From Flavobacterium pectinovorum (GTDB lineage: Bacteria; Bacteroidota; Bacteroidia; Flavobacteriales; Flavobacteriaceae), in NCBI RefSeq assembly GCF_006438875.1, contig NZ_RCZH01000014.1, positions 1 to 64,000 of the forward strand: a DNA stretch of 64,000 bases, in the 5' to 3' direction. A program made the translations under genes and the position numbers. Below the pieces are notes generated by a model, which was not told the DNA's origin, did not search any database, and saw only the letters and a list, made by a program, of their open reading frames with translations. Positions within the stretch are counted from its first letter, which is position 1. Each line of letters begins with the position of its first letter. Shown one piece after another: positions 28,928-37,582 of this stretch.

Positions 28928-31900
28928 ATGTCCCATAAATCACTATTACCCAATCATACCTTTTTTATATCGAAAATAGTATTGCTTTTTTTATTGATTT
29001 CTTTTAAGATGTCGAGTCAAACCAAAATAACAACAATATATACGGACTGGAACGGCTATTGGAAATCAAATGGCTTAACTGGTGTTGGAAACAGACCAGA
29101 CACTGAAAACAATTTACTGGCTTTTGAATGGAATAACAAAACATACTCGACAGGTGTAAATGATGCTATTCTAAATGGAAAACCAATTACTTATAGTCCT
29201 CAAAAATTTAGAGCATTAAAAATTCAAACTTTAGGTCTGGACCCTGCTAATATGTATTTTTTACAAGGCTCAAAAATAGACGGAGACGACGCGATCACAA
29301 AATTGATTCCGCCGCTTGCCGGAGCAACTTCAACAGGCGCCGAACTTGCTTCCCGACTTACTGACGGTATTAACGGTTTGACACTTGGAACCGGTATTGC
29401 CAATATAAAAGCAGGTTCAGCCGAATTTAAAGTGGGTACAAACAACCTGAACATTAATGGTCTTGGCGACAATATTCCTGATTTAATTGTAACTCAGGTA
29501 GCAGATCCGGGAGGTACCGCAGATGTTTTCAAATTTGTAGACAAAGACAATAATGTTGTCGGTCACGCCTTATCTACAAATTTTGGTTCAATGTCAGCTA
29601 TAGGAACTTATAGTCTGGATTTATTCAGAGCCGATAATGCCGCCAGAGCTTTTACACCTGCTGCAACCAGAGACATTCGAATGTTAGCAATTGAAACCAG
29701 CGAATTTGGTATTACAGCAGCGAACGCTGCAAGTGTAGATCGTTTTGTTATTACTTTTTCCGGAAGTTCTGATTGTGCTTTTATAGCTTTTAATACCAAT
29801 TCCTTAAAAATACCTGAGCTAACTTTAGTTACAAAAGGTACATTAAACTCTTGTGGAAAAGTTGGAGATAAAATAAACTACACTTTTGAAGTAACCAACA
29901 CGGGAGAAGTTCCTATAACTGATATTAAAGTTACGGATGCCTTAACAGGAATAACAATATCCGGAAATCCTATTGCATCTCTCGCAGTTGGTGCAAAAAC
30001 TACTCTAACAGGAGTTTATACTATTACAGCCGCAGATGTTGCAGCAGGAAAAATCATAAATACAGGAAAAGTTACCGGAGTCGATCCATCATTAAACACA
30101 GTTGAATTTAATAATACACCTGCAGCAATATTTTTGTTAACGCCGCCAACGATAAGTGCTTTTACAAATACCACCTGTACCACTTTGGGAACTATTACAT
30201 TAACTGACTTGCCCCCTAGCGGAAACTGGACTGTTGAAAGAACTCCGGGAGCAGTTAAAACTGTGGGTACAGGAATATCAATTACACTTACAGGAATTCC
30301 AGTTGGAAAATATACTTATAAAGTTTATAACACTTGCTTTATGTCGCCATCAAGCGCTGAAGTTACGATTACAAATCAATCTTCTACAACCTGGGATGGA
30401 ACCGCATGGTCTACGGGCGATCCAAATGCAACTAAAAGTGCTGTGTTTGCCGGACCATTTACAATAACAGCAGATATAGAAGCGTGTTCCTGCACTATTA
30501 ATTCAGGAGTTAACATAATTGTTCCTGCAGGACGTACTTTAAACATAAAAAATGCACTTAATGTTGTGTCTGGAGGATCTCTGACATTTCAGAACAATTC
30601 AAGTTTATTACAAACTAATGGTACTAGTAATTTAAACACCGGTAACATCATTTATCAACGTAATACAGATTTGGTTCGCCGCTACGATTTTACTTATTGG
30701 TCAACTCCAATAACAAATACTGCTCAGCCTTATACACTTCACAAATTATCCCCAGACACCTTGTTAGACAAATACAACAGTTATAATTCACAAGCATCGG
30801 CATGGGATATTAGTTTAAACGGAACACGAGTTATGGTTCCTGCCGTTGGATATACAGTAAGAGCGCCGCAAACTTTTTCACTTACTAATGCTGTAGTTTA
30901 CCCGGCAGTTTTTACAGGGGTTCCTAATAACGGAGATTATTCTGTTCAAATTTATGCTACAAAATGGAGTTTGATAGGAAATCCTTATCCATCAGCAATA
31001 GATGCTGATAAATTTATTAATATCAATCATCTTGCCTCGCCATCCGTAGATGTTGGTGCGTTATATTTTTGGACACACAATTCTCCTCCAAGTGGTACAC
31101 CTTCTGCTGGTGGGACTTATGATTATACCAGTAATGATTATGCGGTGTACACTTTATCTGGATCAACTGCAACAGGCGCAAAACTACCTGACGGATCTCA
31201 CGAAGATCCACCATCAGGAAAAATAGCGGCTTGTCAATCTTTCTTTATGAAAGCTTCCGGGCCCGGCTCTGTTAAGTTTACAAATGACATGAGAATAAGC
31301 GGAAGCAACAATCAGTTTTTCAAAACAACAAACTCAAAAGAATTAGAAAAAAATCGTTTATGGTTAAATCTTACGAATGCTAAAGGAGCTTTCAAGCAAG
31401 CCTTGATAAGTTATATCGAAGGCGCGACGAATACCTGGGATATTAACTATGATGCCACCACGATGAATGGTAACAGTTTTATAGATTTATACAGTATTAA
31501 TGATTCTCAAAAATTAAGCATTCAGGGACGTGCTTTACCGTTTGAGGATTCTGACCGTATTCCGTTAGGATACAAAACAACAGTTGCAGGTGATTTCACG
31601 ATTGCCATCGATCACGCTGATGGATTGTTTGACAATCAGGCGATTTACTTAGAAGATAAAACAACCGGAACTGTAACAGATTTACGAGCAGCAAATTATA
31701 CGTTTACAACTGCAATTGGAACTTTTGTGGATCGTTTTACAATTGCTTACACAAAGAAAACCCTTGGAACAGGAGATTTTGAAAGCACGCAAGACGATGT
31801 TTTGATTTCGATAAAAGATAAAATCATAAAAGTAACAGCAACTACAGAAACTATTAAAGAAGTTACTATTTATGATATCTCAGGAAAACTTCTTTATAAT

Positions 31901-32023
31901 AAAAAGAAAATTGGAGTGGCCGAATTGCAAATACCAAACTTACAATCGAGCAATCAGGTATTATTGGTAAAAGTAACTTTGGACAATAACTATGTTGTAA
32001 CTAAGAAAATAATTTTTCAATAG
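28928..32023 (+). CDS. Secreted protein with DUF11-like domain and T9SS sorting domain
   Basis: 1031 residues. The N-terminus has a hydrophobic signal (ISKIVLLFLLISFKMSSQ). Residues about 30-290 form an unrecognised domain (TTIYTDWNGYWKSNG, VTQVADPGGTADVFKFVDKD). Residues about 300-395 match the DUF11-type repeat pattern (YTFEVTNTGEVPITDIKVTD). After a short Ig-like segment comes the shared C-terminal module from about residue 500, with RRYDFTYWSTPI, AACQSFFMKASG and a T9SS sorting signal (IYDISGKLLYNKKK). The module is an almost exact copy of that in the upstream gene while the front half is unrelated, so the two genes are recent partners in gene conversion or duplication. Confidence 0.87.
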   Translation: MSHKSLLPNHTFFISKIVLLFLLISFKMSSQTKITTIYTDWNGYWKSNGLTGVGNRPDTENNLLAFEWNNKTYSTGVNDAILNGKPITYSPQKFRALKIQTLGLDPANMYFLQGSKIDGDDAITKLIPPLAGATSTGAELASRLTDGINGLTLGTGIANIKAGSAEFKVGTNNLNINGLGDNIPDLIVTQVADPGGTADVFKFVDKDNNVVGHALSTNFGSMSAIGTYSLDLFRADNAARAFTPAATRDIRMLAIETSEFGITAANAASVDRFVITFSGSSDCAFIAFNTNSLKIPELTLVTKGTLNSCGKVGDKINYTFEVTNTGEVPITDIKVTDALTGITISGNPIASLAVGAKTTLTGVYTITAADVAAGKIINTGKVTGVDPSLNTVEFNNTPAAIFLLTPPTISAFTNTTCTTLGTITLTDLPPSGNWTVERTPGAVKTVGTGISITLTGIPVGKYTYKVYNTCFMSPSSAEVTITNQSSTTWDGTAWSTGDPNATKSAVFAGPFTITADIEACSCTINSGVNIIVPAGRTLNIKNALNVVSGGSLTFQNNSSLLQTNGTSNLNTGNIIYQRNTDLVRRYDFTYWSTPITNTAQPYTLHKLSPDTLLDKYNSYNSQASAWDISLNGTRVMVPAVGYTVRAPQTFSLTNAVVYPAVFTGVPNNGDYSVQIYATKWSLIGNPYPSAIDADKFININHLASPSVDVGALYFWTHNSPPSGTPSAGGTYDYTSNDYAVYTLSGSTATGAKLPDGSHEDPPSGKIAACQSFFMKASGPGSVKFTNDMRISGSNNQFFKTTNSKELEKNRLWLNLTNAKGAFKQALISYIEGATNTWDINYDATTMNGNSFIDLYSINDSQKLSIQGRALPFEDSDRIPLGYKTTVAGDFTIAIDHADGLFDNQAIYLEDKTTGTVTDLRAANYTFTTAIGTFVDRFTIAYTKKTLGTGDFESTQDDVLISIKDKIIKVTATTETIKEVTIYDISGKLLYNKKKIGVAELQIPNLQSSNQVLLVKVTLDNNYVVTKKIIFQ

Positions 32024-32060
32024 TACTAAAAGATTGCGCAATTAAGCATCTCTACAAAAT

Positions 32061-32097
32061 AAAAAATCCATTCCGTTTTTCACAGAATGGATTTTTT
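32061..32097. terminator. Bidirectional terminator
   Basis: AAAAAATCCATTC and GAATGGATTTTTT form a stem with U tracts on both strands. It lies between two convergent genes, the DUF11-like adhesin (plus) and the KAS-like gene (minus). The stem repeats the ATCCATTC motif seen after other adhesin genes. Confidence 0.9.
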
Positions 32098-32121
32098 ATT
32101 TTTTATTAAAGACGAAATAAA

Positions 32122-33291
32122 TTATGCTTTTTCGATTAAAATACTCACGGCATTTCCTCCAAATCCAACAGCATTTATTAGTACTTTTTTAATCGGTTTA
32201 GATTGATTTTGCTGTTCTCCAAATGGCACTCCAATAAAAGTGTCGTTTTGCATCATCAAAAGAGCAAGTTCCAAACTCAATATTCCCGAAGCTCCAAAAG
32301 TGTGTCCAATTTTCCATTTGTTAGTCGTCAATAATGGCACATTAGAACCAAAGACTTTTTGAATAGCGCGTAATTCTGTCAAATCGCCTTTTATCGTTCC
32401 CGGAGCGTGCATTACGATCACATCAACATCCTCTAAATTTTCGTCTTTCAAGGCCATTTTCATTGATTTCTGAAAACAATCCGCTTCAGCTGAAATCGAG
32501 ATATTGTGTTCCAGAATTTCTGTTGCATATCCAACACCTGTTATATAAGCAATTGCATTTTCTTTCTCACCCGCTTCCAAACAACAAACTGCGGCACCTT
32601 CGCCCAGAATCATTGTATTTTGTGTTTTCTCAAAATCAAAAGCCAGATTTGGCCATGCTTCTTCAGTTTGATTAATCCGCGAATATATCTTTAAGGCACG
32701 CATTTGCGCAATCGTAAAATCTGTTAAAGGAGCTTCACTTCCACCAACCAAAAACTTATCTGCCATTCCGGATTTCAACCATGCAAATCCATTCAATAAA
32801 GCATGAAGTGCCGTTGAGCAAGTAATCGAATGCGAAATCTCAGGGCCAACACTTTGTAAATCGTGCGCAATCCATGACGAAATATTTCCTAAAGTCGTTG
32901 TTGGCGATGCCAAAGTCTGTGCCTTTCCGGTATCAATATATTCCTTATAATGTTTCTCGAATAAATCTGTAGCTCCTCGGGAAGAACCAATATTAATTCC
33001 AAAAACATCATTTGATTTCCATCCCGCTTGTTCGACAGCTTTTCGAGAAGCTGCCAAAGCAAACAAAACCGAATCATCTAAAAATTTATATTTAGGATCT
33101 GATTCCCTAAGTTCAGCAATAATTTGCTTCGAATCAGCATCCAATGCAGCAACGGAAGTATCTTGTTGATCTAAAAATCGTTTAGAAAAACAATGTTTAT
33201 TGTCGAGATATTTTCCCCAAACTTCTTCTTTAGTATTTCCCAAAGGAGAAATAGAAGAAAAAGCCGTTATCGAGATTTTTTGTGTATTCAA
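32122..33291 (-). CDS. Beta-ketoacyl synthase-like protein of the biotin locus
   Basis: 389 residues with the thiolase-fold KAS I/II pattern. The nucleophile Cys is in ITCSTALHALLNG, and KWKIGHTFGASG carries the conserved Lys and second His. At the first active-site His, where FabF-type enzymes read AHGTST, this protein reads HAPGTIKG: the usual His position is Pro and a His lies two residues earlier. The start is TTG at 33291, with an in-frame stop three codons upstream. It is the last gene of the bioD-bioA-KAS unit, 120 bp after bioA. By context it may help make the pimeloyl precursor of biotin, but this is inference. BioZ enzymes, by contrast, are FabH-like. Confidence 0.75.
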   Translation of the reverse strand: MNTQKISITAFSSISPLGNTKEEVWGKYLDNKHCFSKRFLDQQDTSVAALDADSKQIIAELRESDPKYKFLDDSVLFALAASRKAVEQAGWKSNDVFGINIGSSRGATDLFEKHYKEYIDTGKAQTLASPTTTLGNISSWIAHDLQSVGPEISHSITCSTALHALLNGFAWLKSGMADKFLVGGSEAPLTDFTIAQMRALKIYSRINQTEEAWPNLAFDFEKTQNTMILGEGAAVCCLEAGEKENAIAYITGVGYATEILEHNISISAEADCFQKSMKMALKDENLEDVDVIVMHAPGTIKGDLTELRAIQKVFGSNVPLLTTNKWKIGHTFGASGILSLELALLMMQNDTFIGVPFGEQQNQSKPIKKVLINAVGFGGNAVSILIEKA

Positions 33292-33318
33292 AATATTTTA
33301 TTTAGTAAAAAAAATAGA

Positions 33319-33400
33319 CCACGGATGACACGGATTAAGCTGATTTTCGCTGATAATTATTAAAATCGGTGTAAACCTGTTTAATCCGTATTATCCGTGG
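33319..33400. repeat. Palindromic ACGGATTAA element between bioA and the KAS gene
   Basis: Arms CCACGGAT / ATCCGTGG (33319-33326 and 33393-33400) and ACGGATTAA / TTAATCCGT (33330-33338 and 33381-33389) are perfectly symmetric about one centre. It begins 11 bp after the bioA stop codon. Related copies are at 35344-35455 and on both sides of the GxxExxY gene. Confidence 0.8.
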
Positions 33401-33411
33401 GCAAAGCAAAA

Positions 33412-34683
33412 TTAAACCATTTCTATAGCTTCTTCAATTGTTTTATAGACTTTTTGAAGCTGTTCGTCTGTCATGATATACGGTGGGAGAATGTAAACTA
33501 TATTCCCAACCGGTCTCAAAATAACCCCTTTGTCAATAAAGAAATTATAGAGTTTTGTTCGCATTGATCCATAATAACTTTCTTCAGAATCTGATTTTAT
33601 TTCAACTGCAAAAATAACGCCCAAAGTTCTTGCGGTAATTACCTTTGAGTGCTTTTCAATTTTCTTTTGAAAGTTCAAATGGCTTTTATGAATTCTTTCG
33701 ATATTAGCTTGCATTTCCTGCGTTTGCAATAAATCTATACTTGCCAAAGCTGCCGCACAACCAGTAGGATTTGCGGTAAACGTATGTCCGTGAAATAATG
33801 CTTTATTAATATCATCATCATAAAAAGCATCAAAAACCTCTTGCGTGAAAGTCGTAATCGCCATTGGAATTGTTCCTCCTGTTAAGGCTTTAGACAAACA
33901 CATCATGTCTGGTACTTCAGTCACATAATCCATTGCGAAGGTTTTTCCTGTTTTACCAAAACCTGTCATTACTTCATCGGCAATGGTTAAAACATTATGT
34001 TCTTTACAAATCTGGATTAGTTTTGCTAAAGCTTCCGGTTCATACATTACCATTCCAGCCGCTCCTTGTACCAAAGGTTCAAAAATAAATCCGGCACAAT
34101 TATGATTTTGAATTACATTTCGCAGCGCTTCAAAACTTTCTTGTTCCTGCCCTTTTACCGGAACCGGAATTCTAACCACATCAATAAACATTCCCTGAAA
34201 AGCCTGCGTATAAAAGGAGATTCCGCTTGCTGCCATAGCCGCAAAAGTGTCACCATGAAAAGCATTTTCAAAAGCAATAATGGTAGTTCGCTTTTCATTT
34301 TTATTGAAAAAATACTGCAGCGCTACTTTTAGTGCTACTTCGACAGCTGTAGAACCATTATCCGAAAAGAATATTTTTTGCTGATTCTTAGGCAAAATTT
34401 CAATCAATTTTTCGGCGACTTTTATTGCAGGTTCATGTGTAAAACCTCCAAACAAAACATGCTCTAAAGTGGTTAATTGTTTGTAAATCGCATCGGCAAT
34501 AATTTTATTACTGTGCCCAAACGGATTTACCCACCAAGATGCAATCGCGTCAATATATTCTTTGTTATTTTCGTCCCAAAGTAATGCGCCTTCACCTCTT
34601 GAAATTGCAATTGGAGTTTGTGACGTTTTGTGTTGTGTATAAGGATGCCATAAATATAGGCTGTCTTTTTCTGTTAAAGTCAT
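33412..34683 (-). CDS. bioA: Adenosylmethionine-8-amino-7-oxononanoate aminotransferase
   Basis: 423 residues, normal for BioA. It transfers the amino group of S-adenosylmethionine to 8-amino-7-oxononanoate (KAPA), giving 7,8-diaminopelargonate (DAPA), the third step of the biotin ring pathway. Visible signs are the N-terminal LWHPYTQHKT motif typical of BioA, the class III aminotransferase core (FSDNGSTAVEVALKVALQYF, FENAFHGDTFAAMAASG, TIADEVMTGFGKTG) and the PLP-binding Lys in LSKALTGGTIPMA. The ATG at 34683 follows bioD by 34 bp, so the two are probably cotranscribed. The spacer holds an AT-rich stretch resembling other local low-complexity DNA. Confidence 0.96.
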   Translation of the reverse strand: MTLTEKDSLYLWHPYTQHKTSQTPIAISRGEGALLWDENNKEYIDAIASWWVNPFGHSNKIIADAIYKQLTTLEHVLFGGFTHEPAIKVAEKLIEILPKNQQKIFFSDNGSTAVEVALKVALQYFFNKNEKRTTIIAFENAFHGDTFAAMAASGISFYTQAFQGMFIDVVRIPVPVKGQEQESFEALRNVIQNHNCAGFIFEPLVQGAAGMVMYEPEALAKLIQICKEHNVLTIADEVMTGFGKTGKTFAMDYVTEVPDMMCLSKALTGGTIPMAITTFTQEVFDAFYDDDINKALFHGHTFTANPTGCAAALASIDLLQTQEMQANIERIHKSHLNFQKKIEKHSKVITARTLGVIFAVEIKSDSEESYYGSMRTKLYNFFIDKGVILRPVGNIVYILPPYIMTDEQLQKVYKTIEEAIEMV

Positions 34684-34717
34684 CTGAGATATATTGTAGA
34701 TTTCTGATTTTAGATTC

Positions 34718-35335
34718 TTATAATGCTAGAAGATTATCCCGAAATAAATCTGCGTATTCACGAATTACATTTTGATCGAAATACGGTTCTTCGTCAATTC
34801 TTCCAATGCATTTTATTCCAGTTTTATTCAGAATTAAATTTTCTGTTGATTTGTTTTCGCTTCCGCTAAAGATAATTCCCGCAACTTCAAAACCACGGTT
34901 TCGAATTGCTTCAATCGTCAATAAAGTATGATTGATACTTCCTAAATAATGCCTTGAAACTACAATTACCTTATAATCCGGCTGGATCAAATCTATAATA
35001 GTATCACTTTCGTTCAACGGAACAAAAATTCCTCCCGCGCCTTCGATTACTAAATGATTATCAGTTTCCGGTTCAATAATTTGTTTTAAATCAATTGTAA
35101 TTCCGTCAATTTCTGCAGCTAAATGCGGACTTGCAGGCGTATTTAGTTTGTAAGCGTTTTCGAAAATTTTAGATTGGAGATTGGAGATTTTAGATTTGAT
35201 TTTGTGACTATCAGAATTGTCTAAATCTCCAGCTTGAATAGGTTTCCAATAATCAGCTTCCAGAGCTTCAACGACAATCGCAGAAGTAATTGTTTTACCA
35301 ACATCGGTAGAAATTCCTGTTATAAATAATTTCAT
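34718..35335 (-). CDS. bioD: ATP-dependent dethiobiotin synthetase
   Basis: 205 residues, the usual size. BioD carboxylates DAPA and closes the ureido ring with ATP to give dethiobiotin. The P-loop is near the N-terminus (ITGISTDVGKTITSAIV); KPIQAG and NTPASPHLAAE are further family motifs, and EGAGGIFVPL is the second nucleotide/Mg site. Residues about 45-58 (KIKSKISNLQSKIF) are encoded by AT-rich near-repeats of the type AGATTGGAGATT, unlike the rest of the gene. It is the first gene of the bioD-bioA-KAS unit, with a -7 box about 125 bp upstream. Confidence 0.95.
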   Translation of the reverse strand: MKLFITGISTDVGKTITSAIVVEALEADYWKPIQAGDLDNSDSHKIKSKISNLQSKIFENAYKLNTPASPHLAAEIDGITIDLKQIIEPETDNHLVIEGAGGIFVPLNESDTIIDLIQPDYKVIVVSRHYLGSINHTLLTIEAIRNRGFEVAGIIFSGSENKSTENLILNKTGIKCIGRIDEEPYFDQNVIREYADLFRDNLLAL

Positions 35336-35343
35336 AATTAATA

Positions 35344-35455
35344 GACCGCGGATAACATGGATTAAACCGATTATCGCGGATTTTTTTAATTTTTCATTTT
35401 ACATGGCGACTTGATAATCCGCGTAAATTTCTAGTATTCGTTTTATCTGCGAGCC
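35344..35455. repeat. Degenerate copy of the ACGGATTAA palindromic element
   Basis: Begins GACCGCGGATAACATGGATT and ends in a weaker inverted match (ATAATCCGCG, TTATCTGCGAGCC). It occupies the leader between the predicted bioD promoter and the bioD start codon, so it would be transcribed as part of the biotin mRNA. Confidence 0.55.
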
Positions 35456-35461
35456 ATGATG

Positions 35462-35469
35462 CAAAAATA
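35462..35469 (-). promoter_or_regulatory. -7 box of the bioD-bioA-KAS operon
   Basis: The minus strand reads TATTTTTG, an exact TAnnTTTG match, just after the terminator of the preceding operon. No consensus TTG at the expected -33 spacing. It predicts a leader of about 120 nt holding the palindromic element. Confidence 0.5.
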
Positions 35470-35481
35470 CCAATAAAAACA

Positions 35482-35504
35482 AAACCCATCATTACGATGG
35501 GTTT
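35482..35504 (-). terminator. Terminator of the sigma factor operon
   Basis: AAACCCATC and GATGGGTTT with a 5-nt loop, 12 bp past the stop codon of the 35516-36130 gene. Confidence 0.85.
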
Positions 35505-35515
35505 ATTGTTTTTTA

Positions 35516-36130
35516 TTATTCTTCTTTTAATTCGTCTATAACTTTCTTGATTTCTCTGGCAAACTTCCCATAAAATTTATGAACCCACCATTCTAGTGCG
35601 ATTCCCATAAAAAGCATCGTAAAAACCACAATCGAAAATAGTGCACCTAATTGATAATTTGTAAAATCATTTGACAGAAAGCCCGGAGCATTAGAAAACT
35701 TTAAGTACAGAAAACCTATTAAATAAAGGATTAAAAAAGGCGTTAAAGCAAATCCAAAGGTTTTATATAACTCCATATTAAGTCTTATGTCAAAGTAAGT
35801 TTCGTATAAATTGTCTTTTGTTTTTAAGGTTATTGAACTCAATCTCTTGAAAAAGAAATAGAATTTTGCCAAATAATAAATGCAAACTGCCACAAAAAGA
35901 CTATAAAGTAAATAATACAAAGTTGTCATTTTTGGAGGAAAATCATAAAACATTGGAATAAATCCCATGAAGATGATTGAAAAAATTTGATAAATAAATT
36001 CCTTTTTAAGATTTTTTCTAATCTTATCTAATGGTGTATTTGCTGCTTGTATTTTTTCTAAATTGTTGGGAAGAACGACATTGTTAGTCTCCTCGTTATT
36101 CCATGCGTTTTGTATATCGTTAAAATCCAT
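35516..36130 (-). CDS. Membrane protein paired with the ECF sigma factor (candidate anti-sigma)
   Basis: 204 residues. The first 55 are soluble (MDFNDIQNAWNNEE and a basic stretch DKIRKNLKKEF). About four hydrophobic segments follow, near residues 49-64, 70-93, 125-142 and 160-180. Its ATG lies inside the end of the sigma factor gene (11-nt overlap), so translation is probably coupled. A small cytoplasmic N-terminus followed by membrane helices and coupling to an ECF sigma gene is the usual layout of an anti-sigma factor. I do not recognise a zinc-binding anti-sigma motif, so the role is inferred from context only. Confidence 0.65.
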   Translation of the reverse strand: MDFNDIQNAWNNEETNNVVLPNNLEKIQAANTPLDKIRKNLKKEFIYQIFSIIFMGFIPMFYDFPPKMTTLYYLLYSLFVAVCIYYLAKFYFFFKRLSSITLKTKDNLYETYFDIRLNMELYKTFGFALTPFLILYLIGFLYLKFSNAPGFLSNDFTNYQLGALFSIVVFTMLFMGIALEWWVHKFYGKFAREIKKVIDELKEE

Positions 36131-36623
36131 ATCCTTGATTTTTAATAATTTCTTTTAATTTTTCTTTTGCTCTATTCAATTTCACTCTGGCGTTTCCTTC
36201 AGAAATTCCAAGATTGTCTCCTATTTCTTTATGTGAGAAACCTTCGAGTTGATAAAAAATAATTGCTTTATCTATTTTTTCCAACTTTTGAACCGCTTTA
36301 TAAAAGTGATCAATCTGGCTTTCTTTTATATGCGAGTCACCTTCATCTTCCTTAATGTTTTCTGAAGCGATTTCGTATTTATCCACCTTTCGTTTTTCTT
36401 TCCTCAGGAAAACTATGGCGGTATTTACGGCAACGCGATACATCCAGGTCGAAAACTGACTTTCATTTCTAAAAGAATCATACGACTTCCAGAGCTGACA
36501 AATAATCTCCTGAAACAAATCTTGCTGATCATCATGATTATCCATATACATCTTAGAAACTTTATACAAGATTCCTTTGTGCTTTTCGATCCGATTTAAA
36601 AATTCCTGCTCTTTTTCTTTCAA
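36120..36623 (-). CDS. ECF-type RNA polymerase sigma factor
   Basis: 167 residues with the two ECF domains. Region 2 is at about 25-80 (DLFQEIICQLWKSYDSF, FSTWMYRVAVNTAI) and region 4 at about 110-160 (IIFYQLEGFSHKEIGDNLGI, then ARVKLNRAKEKLKE). The start is TTG at 36623, 7 nt after the TraB/GumN stop codon; no in-frame ATG precedes it. It is the middle gene of a three-gene unit and overlaps the downstream membrane protein gene by 11 nt. The target regulon is unknown. Confidence 0.92.
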   Translation of the reverse strand: MKEKEQEFLNRIEKHKGILYKVSKMYMDNHDDQQDLFQEIICQLWKSYDSFRNESQFSTWMYRVAVNTAIVFLRKEKRKVDKYEIASENIKEDEGDSHIKESQIDHFYKAVQKLEKIDKAIIFYQLEGFSHKEIGDNLGISEGNARVKLNRAKEKLKEIIKNQGYGF

Positions 36624-36630
36624 AACAATA

Positions 36631-37494
36631 CTAGTTCATTATTGGTTTTACTGTATATCCTGCTTTTCTCAATAAATTAATTACTCCTAAATCACCCGCC
36701 AAATGTGCAGATCCAACTGCTACAAACAAGCTTTCTTTTTTCATCATATCCGGTAAAGCTTTTGCCCAATTTACATTTCTTTCGTCAAGCATATATTTCT
36801 TAGCCTTTTCATTCATTACATTTTCGGCAGTGGTATTTTTATATAAACTTTCTAAATTTTCCTGTTTGTAATCTACAATCAATTGTTTCGTTTCTTCTGC
36901 ATCAGATTCTTCTAACATTGCGATCATCTCTGAATCTGAATAGGCATCTTCTAAAGTTTTAAGTTGTGATTTTACAGTTTCTAATCCTCCAACTTGTTCA
37001 TTACGCTTTTTTGCGCTTTCAATAAAATCCATTTCATAAAACTTCAAATCTGCACAGCCAAAGGTTTTCATCGAAATCAAACTCATCACGGTCGCTAAAC
37101 TAAAAGCATCTACTTGTTGGATGGTCATTCCTGCAGATTTTTTCAATATTGCATCTAATTTAGACAATTGTTCCGGAGTTAAACTTTTACTCAAAGGTAC
37201 TTTTCCCATTGCCATTTGCTGCATATCTGTCATTTCTTTGGGATCATTAAAATTAATTTCCAGAACTAATTTATCAGATACATCAAATGCTTTTTTTGTT
37301 TTTTCCGAAAGAAAAAAATCTCCTGCACAAATCATATGAATCGTTCCATATAAATAAGAAGGCTTCGATAATCCGTTTCCTGATACTTCCCAAAGAAGTG
37401 AATTTTCAAGTTTTGGAGATTTTGTCTGCGCTTGTGTTTTGCTGCTAAAAACGAATGCGATTGCTACTATTGCTACTGTAAATAAATTTTTCAT
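36631..37494 (-). CDS. TraB/GumN family protein
   Basis: 287 residues with a signal peptide (MKNLFTVAIVAIAFVFSS, then AQ). The family hallmarks are a GTIH motif near the N-terminus (SYLYGTIHM) and a C-terminal GxxH motif (FVAVGSAHLAGD), plus LVLEINFND. The superfamily includes Tiki-type metalloproteases, so a periplasmic peptidase is possible, but activity is not shown here. It is the first gene of the unit with the sigma factor (7-nt gap). That position raises the possibility of a signalling or stress-sensing role. Confidence 0.88.
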   Translation of the reverse strand: MKNLFTVAIVAIAFVFSSKTQAQTKSPKLENSLLWEVSGNGLSKPSYLYGTIHMICAGDFFLSEKTKKAFDVSDKLVLEINFNDPKEMTDMQQMAMGKVPLSKSLTPEQLSKLDAILKKSAGMTIQQVDAFSLATVMSLISMKTFGCADLKFYEMDFIESAKKRNEQVGGLETVKSQLKTLEDAYSDSEMIAMLEESDAEETKQLIVDYKQENLESLYKNTTAENVMNEKAKKYMLDERNVNWAKALPDMMKKESLFVAVGSAHLAGDLGVINLLRKAGYTVKPIMN

Positions 37495-37499
37495 TTTGT

Positions 37500-37575
37500 T
37501 GATTGATTAATTGATTGATGATAATTTGATTGACTTTTATTTCTGATTGATTGTTGTAATTTGATTGATGATTGA
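37500..37575. repeat. TGATTGAT low-complexity repeat
   Basis: The words TTGATTGATT, AATTGATTGATGA and TTTGATTGATGATTGATT recur between the TraB/GumN gene and the small membrane protein gene. The repeat is imperfect and noncoding. It could vary in length by slippage and affect the TraB-sigma operon leader. Confidence 0.6.
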
Positions 37576-37582
37576 TTATAAA

